In this document: in pieces, positions 59,480-64,000 of the stretch
How positions within the stretch are numbered: the first letter of the stretch is position 1
Layout: each line of letters begins with the position of its first letter
NCBI GenBank assembly: GCA_047967505.1
Contig: CM106540.1
DNA length: 64,000 nucleotides
Direction: 5' to 3' (one strand)
Source of the DNA: Dipteris shenzhenensis
Lineage: Eukaryota > Polypodiophyta > Polypodiopsida > Gleicheniales
Notes under the pieces: model-generated
The model's database searches: none
Told to the model about the DNA's origin: nothing
What the model saw: only the letters and a program-made list of their open reading frames with translations
Position numbers and translations under genes: made by a program

Positions 59480-59950
59480 ATAGTTTGGAGAGGAATTTAA
59501 TGACCTCACTAATGCACTAGAAGAGAGGGATAACTTTGTAGTTAAAGTTGCATCTAAGGAGAACCTCAAGAGAACAAGGAAGATGGAACCATACTTTGTG
59601 TTGTAGTCTACCAAACCCAAACATAAGGTGATGGAAGCACTTATGGATCATTCCTCGGTCCTGACCTATGAGAAACGGAAAGTCATGGTGGGAGGTATTT
59701 AATACAAGGAGCCATCCAAGAAAGTCCACAGATACAAACTCTTAGACAAGGAGCCAAAGACATGTGTCTACTCTCATCTAGTTACATCTATTAAGTTTCA
59801 AATGCAAGTTGTGACCTAAAAAAGTAAGGGTCAAAGGATCTTCAAAATTGATATAAACACTCACGAGCACATCATGGGATGTATCAAAAGGGTCAATGGA
59901 TTCAGCTACCTAGCTGTCCTCTAGCTATTCAATGACTAGAAATGACCGAG
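59480..59950 (+). pseudogene. Unidentified open frame interrupted only by TAA/TAG
   Basis: A single plus-strand frame from about 59485 reads 'FGEEFNDLTNALEERDNF', 'KVASKENLKRTRKMEPYF', 'STKPKHKVMEAL', 'YKEPSKKVHRYKLLDKEP' and 'RIFKIDINTHEHIMGCIK'. It is broken by TAG (59606), TAA (59701), TAA (59818), TAG (59923) and TAG (59938) but by no frameshift. It lies just outside the right end of the large transposon and probably belongs to the sequence it inserted into. The family is unknown. Confidence 0.4.
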
Positions 59951-60010
59951 CTGGATGCCATCTAGCCAAGGCCATAAGTTGCAGCAAAATAGTCATAGAA
60001 TATTAGGCTT

Positions 60011-60062
60011 GTGCTCTTTTGTGAAAGTGCTCTTTTGTGAAAGTGCTCTTTTGTGAAAGTGC
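60011..60062. repeat. Three tandem copies of a 16-bp unit
   Basis: GTGCTCTTTTGTGAAA is repeated three times exactly. Confidence 0.9.
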
Positions 60063-60399
60063 CATCATAATCTAGTGTCCCAAGCTATAAGGAGTAAGAC
60101 CAAATGTCATCCAAGCCAGGCCTCAAATTTGAAGGGTGGCCTAGAATTGCATTTTGAAGGGTGATTTAGAAGCCATCCTTTTAGAGATGTTTTTAATCAT
60201 GAAGAGCAAGTCACATATCAAAATTTAAATTCCAAGATCCAAATAGCAAGAAGGCTGGGTTGCAAGGCCACCCAAACGGACACAAAATACCAAAGTGATA
60301 AATTCAATTATAATTAATCATCATAGGTAAATCAAACATCAAGATGGTAATTGAAATGAGAGTCTCGAGTTACATGTTAAGGAAAGAGCTAGTGATAGT

Positions 60400-61565
60400 T
60401 AGCTTTTCAACCTCACTCCTATTTCTTCTTTTTTCTCTTCTTATTGGGTGGAGATTTACTAGTTGGATCCCCCTTATTAGCCTTCTTTTCAGGTAGAGAT
60501 CCACGACTTGGCTCCCTTGCCTTTACCTTCTTGTTGGGTGGAGTTTCATAAGCAATCTCTCTATGGATTGCCCAAATAGCTTCTACTCACAATTGATCTA
60601 TCCACATGCTAGGAAATGGATAGTCACACAATTTACATCTTGATGTTTCCTTCACAAATATCGCAAAAAAGCAATAATAGTGCACAGGGTGCAAACACTC
60701 CAGCCATCAAATGTGGCATTGATCTATGATGTGGTAAGTACAAAACATGCACTTCTCACCCCGTTGCATTTGTGAAGGATAACTTTTAGATTTTACATAT
60801 GCTATTGTGAGCATCTTTATCTGTTTCTCCTCATTGGAAAGTTTTTCCTTGATTGTTGTCTCGCTCAACCTGAGGGTGCGGGTATTATCCTTCAACTACT
60901 CCACACTCTACTTGCTTTGGCAACGACTGCATCAAACTACTACAATTGTGTTTTGACCTATTCAATTTTTTCATGAAGCTCTAAGTAGGTAGCCTATAAG
61001 AGGGTCACTCTACCCTCCAATTCAGCACTATGGTAACCTTGCCTCTCGCCATTATCAATAGGCTTACCAAGATCCTATAAAGTGGAAGGATATTTGTGCT
61101 CCAAGTTGTGGTACATGTCCATCTGATATGCAGTCATTTCATCTTGCCTAGAGCTACTCCTCTAGACTTTCAGGATTTGTGTAGCTCCCCTAAAACCACA
61201 TTAGTTTCCTCAATGATCTTTCATGCCCTCTATATCACAATGCTATCTTTGTTAATTACCAATGAATTTACCATATTACAATGCTATTTCAAAAGGCCAT
61301 CATTTTTTACATTCCTATTGTCAAGAGTGGATGCCATGGACATCGTCTCCCTCTTTACGTTCTCCACCTCCATTAAAGTATCCTTCAGCTATTGTTTTAG
61401 GCACTTGATTCTCTTCTTTTCTTCTTTTCATCTTTGGATCTCCTCCATAGCCAGCATTTTAGCTTCATTTTCCTTTGCCTCCACTGCCTTGGTTTGCAAC
61501 TGTGCTTGCAATTCCCTTGTGTGTGCTGTGTCTAACTCAAGTTGTGCCATATGTGCCTAACATCC
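60400..61565 (-). pseudogene. Decayed coiled-coil, Lys-rich protein fragment
   Basis: On the minus strand from 61560: 'MAQLELDTAHTRELQAQLQ' and 'KAVEAKENEAKMLAMEEIQ', a strongly heptad-like coiled coil, then stops (mostly TAG). Near 60560-60420 there are Lys/Pro-rich phrases 'PPNKKVKAREPSRGSLPEKK' and 'SPPNKKRKKK', built on a duplicated unit. Composition suits the gag-like protein of an old retroelement; family not recognised. Confidence 0.35.
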
Positions 61566-63090
61566 TCCCTGAGATGTCACTCAAATATCACAATCAAGTG
61601 TTATTCATTGGTTCTCCTCCTCTGTACCTTCCTCATCTCCTCATCAACTTTGCGCAGGTGAGTTGGAAGGACATTGCCTAGTAGGTGCATTGAACTCTCA
61701 TTGGCCTGAGGCAGTAGTGGAGACTTGCACCCAAAATGATTCTTAAGTTGGTTAACAGGCTCTAGTGATCACCTTTGAGAGGACTTGAGCTCCACATAGT
61801 TACTATATTACTACTTGAACCTACCAATACTTCATGGTTCCTCGAGTATCCAAAAAGAAATGCCTCATTTTCTTTAGTTCTTTCTAGAATTCTTCTCGCA
61901 AGATTGAAGCCTGCAAACTACGTCTAGGGATTTCAAGCACTCCCTCAACCATCTGTGTATTGTGACGCCAAAAATTGGTATTTTTTATTTGGCATTGGTA
62001 TTGTTTTCTTCTATATTTGATAAGAGTTTGAGTATCAAGTGATAGCCTAGCGGCTCTCACTTATTTCTATTTTCTAAGATATTGTATGGGATTGAGAGAA
62101 TGAGTGGAATGGATCATTGTAAATACCATAGGTATGAATTATAAATACCTTGGTATAGGGTGAGAGTTATTTGTGTATGGGATATTATGGGGTTTTTAGA
62201 AAATAGGAAGAGTGAGTCATATAAAGAGATGGGCTCATGTCCATGTGTTCCAATAATATAAGAGAGGCCACATGCCAAGCGTGTGGAAGGCATATGGAGG
62301 AGTGTGGAGTCAAGAGAAATCCTTCTAGAATTCCTATGTGGAATAAGGAGGATGTGGACATATGGAAAAGAGAGGGTCCCTATGGGCTCCATGTGGGGAG
62401 AATCTTGACTTTCTCAATATTTTAAGAGCTTTGAGCATCTTTTGATGGGACACATGGCAAGAGTAGCCAAAAAGGACATGGATGGTGATGGGCTTATGTG
62501 ATTGATGGGAAAAAGAATCTATAGGCAACAATTGTAAATGGGTGAAAAAGGGTGACAAAATCTCTATAAAAGAAGCCCTCCTCTCCCTTGTTCATCATCC
62601 CTTCCACCATTAAGCCTCATGTTGCTATAGCTCTAGTCTCCTCAAGCCTCTTCTATGAGCCTTCTCTCCCTCTTGTAGATATTCTCTTATGTAGACTCTT
62701 GAGTCCATCTCTCTCTAGTTTTTTCTCTCTATATGAGTAGTCTTGGAGCTTCCGCTTCCTCTTGTACGTATGAAACCTCTTCTTCTCCCTTGTGTTTGTA
62801 GTATTTTGAGTGCATTTGAGTGGAGTCTTACTCTCATGGCAATGAAAGTCACTTCTTATCATTTTCCTTGAGTGTCCATTTCTTTTCTCCATTCCTATGT
62901 TCTTTTCTCTCTCTATTTAGGTCTCTAAAGCAGTTCTTGTTCGGCCGCTCACTGTGCACACATGGTCCATCCGTTTCCCGAGCCACCATGCAAGCTTCTT
63001 CCTCTCTTTTAGATGAATTCTAAGGGTATTGGATCATTGATAATTGTGGAGCCTTGAGGGAGTAGTTTGCTCAAGCGAAATTAGCATGGG
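61566..63090. other. Retroelement-like non-coding sequence
   Basis: CTCTATAAAAGAAGCC (about 62562-62577), followed by a long T/C-rich stretch to 62930, looks like an LTR promoter and leader. I could not find a matching second LTR or a primer site, so no element is called. Confidence 0.3.
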
Positions 63091-63094
63091 TGGA

Positions 63095-63460
63095 GGACAG
63101 GTTTTTATGACAGTTTGACCCCTGTTAGTGTTTTGCTCATAACTTTTTGTTCGATAGTCCGATTTTGATGAAACTTATATCAGCGCAAAGCTCTCTTCAA
63201 GACACATGTTTTTATGTGATTAGATCTTGAATCAGATATACTACTGTAAAAAGTTAGGAGTCTTTGTGTTTGATAGTCTGTTTTCATGACAGTGTTTACT
63301 CCCTTTCAGTAAACTGTCCATATCTTTTCAACTCGTTAAATGTTTTCAACAAAACTTATATCAGTACGAAGCTCACTTCAAGGCACATCCTTGTATGTAC
63401 TTTAATTTTTGATATCAGTTTTCTAGTGGAAGTTATAGAACTCTGTGTTTTCTAGCAGTT
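63095..63460. repeat. Diverged direct duplication of about 180 bp
   Basis: Two copies (about 63095-63265 and 63285-63450) share 'ATGACAGT...ACTCC', 'AAACTTATATCAG' and 'GAAGCTC--TTCAAG-CACAT'. Similar phrases occur in the leader of some plant gypsy elements. Confidence 0.6.
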
Positions 63461-64000
63461 TGTAGAATGATTTTAACCATTTTTAGAGGCTTCTGTGAAG
63501 GAGGTGCCATGTTTCCCTAAGATTTACCCATCCAGCCAAATCAGCCCCTTCAAGCCCCTAGATATATATCAGTTTATGTCATATTGAGCCAAAAGATCTT
63601 CTTCTAACAACGCATCGCTCTTCTCTTTGGCGCCGACCGGCTTAGTGAGATAATGGTCTCTGCGGATCCTTTTCTTCTCCCGATGCTGGACTACAATGTC
63701 ACTTGGGATGTTACCATATTCATTCTCCTCTAAGGGAAGCAAGGTTGTATATTTTATAGATAGAAGTAGAGTTGAATTGTAAAAATAGATCATTTAAGAA
63801 TGTCTTAGTTATATTTATGTGTATTTGTGACAAAAACAATGTACATTTTGAAAGAGGTATATATGTATTACATTTCAAATAATTCAATGGTTGCATACAA
63901 TAAGACAATAAGTGCTATCTTCTTATGCATGAAAGAGCCAAGTCATTGTTCATTGCAAACATTTTTTTGTTACATTAAATGACAACTATTGAGGAAAAAT
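63461..64000. other. AT-rich end of window
   Basis: No gene or repeat recognised; short minus-strand open frames show no domain. Confidence 0.35.

Noticed and set aside
88-61560. Firm claim that this genome reads TAA and TAG as glutamine
   Set aside because: The pattern is striking, but at least one well-placed TAG is followed by a polyadenylation signal, TGA stops also occur, and the affected genes carry other damage (frameshifts, lost active sites). Kept as a finding with alternatives.

Overview
The window looks like repeat-dense nuclear DNA of a land plant. The evidence is primer-binding sites matching the plant initiator tRNA-Met (TGGTATCAGAGC) beside several LTRs, plant-type Ty1/copia and Ty3/gypsy fragments, short AT-rich GT-AG introns, and long GA, TATG and TA microsatellites. 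I cannot name the species; a large-genome, non-flowering lineage is only a guess. I see no conserved single-copy host gene, rRNA, tRNA or CRISPR array. Almost every coding sequence belongs to a mobile element.

Layout. (1) 1-4733, 16616-16821 and from 17824: a decayed Helitron of the Helentron type (zinc-binding N-terminus, HUH Rep, Pif1-like helicase, endonuclease/exonuclease/phosphatase domain). (2) 4734-16615: a minus-strand copia-type LTR element inserted in that endonuclease with a 5-bp target duplication. It is itself interrupted by a 2.76-kb non-autonomous LTR element with apparently identical LTRs (7134-9895) and a 5.8-kb copia element (10059-15872). (3) 16822-17814: a Mutator-like foldback element in the same endonuclease. 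(4) 18366-29728: an 11.4-kb non-coding block bounded by GAGC-rich inverted repeats and holding a seven-unit, about 700-bp hairpin satellite. (5) 29729-48012: decayed copia and gypsy remnants, tandem repeats, GA runs and an AT-rich satellite. (6) 48013-59479: an 11.5-kb element with 32-bp terminal inverted repeats and four spliced genes. (7) 59480-64000: decayed element remnants and duplications.

The most interesting object is the 48013-59479 element. It encodes, in order, a four-exon protein with candidate DDE transposase motifs (+), a nuclear-looking acidic protein (-), a histone H3-like domain followed by a Ulp1/C48-type peptidase domain in one transcription unit (+), and an unrecognised two-exon protein (-). 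The second and third genes diverge from a 2-kb region carrying five copies of a palindromic repeat. A plausible reading is that the transposase mobilises the element while the histone-like/peptidase protein acts on chromatin or SUMO. This copy is damaged: it has in-frame stops, a frameshift and two substituted peptidase active-site residues.

Across unrelated elements the in-frame stops fall almost only at glutamine codons (CAA/CAG to TAA/TAG). That bias is reported as a finding.
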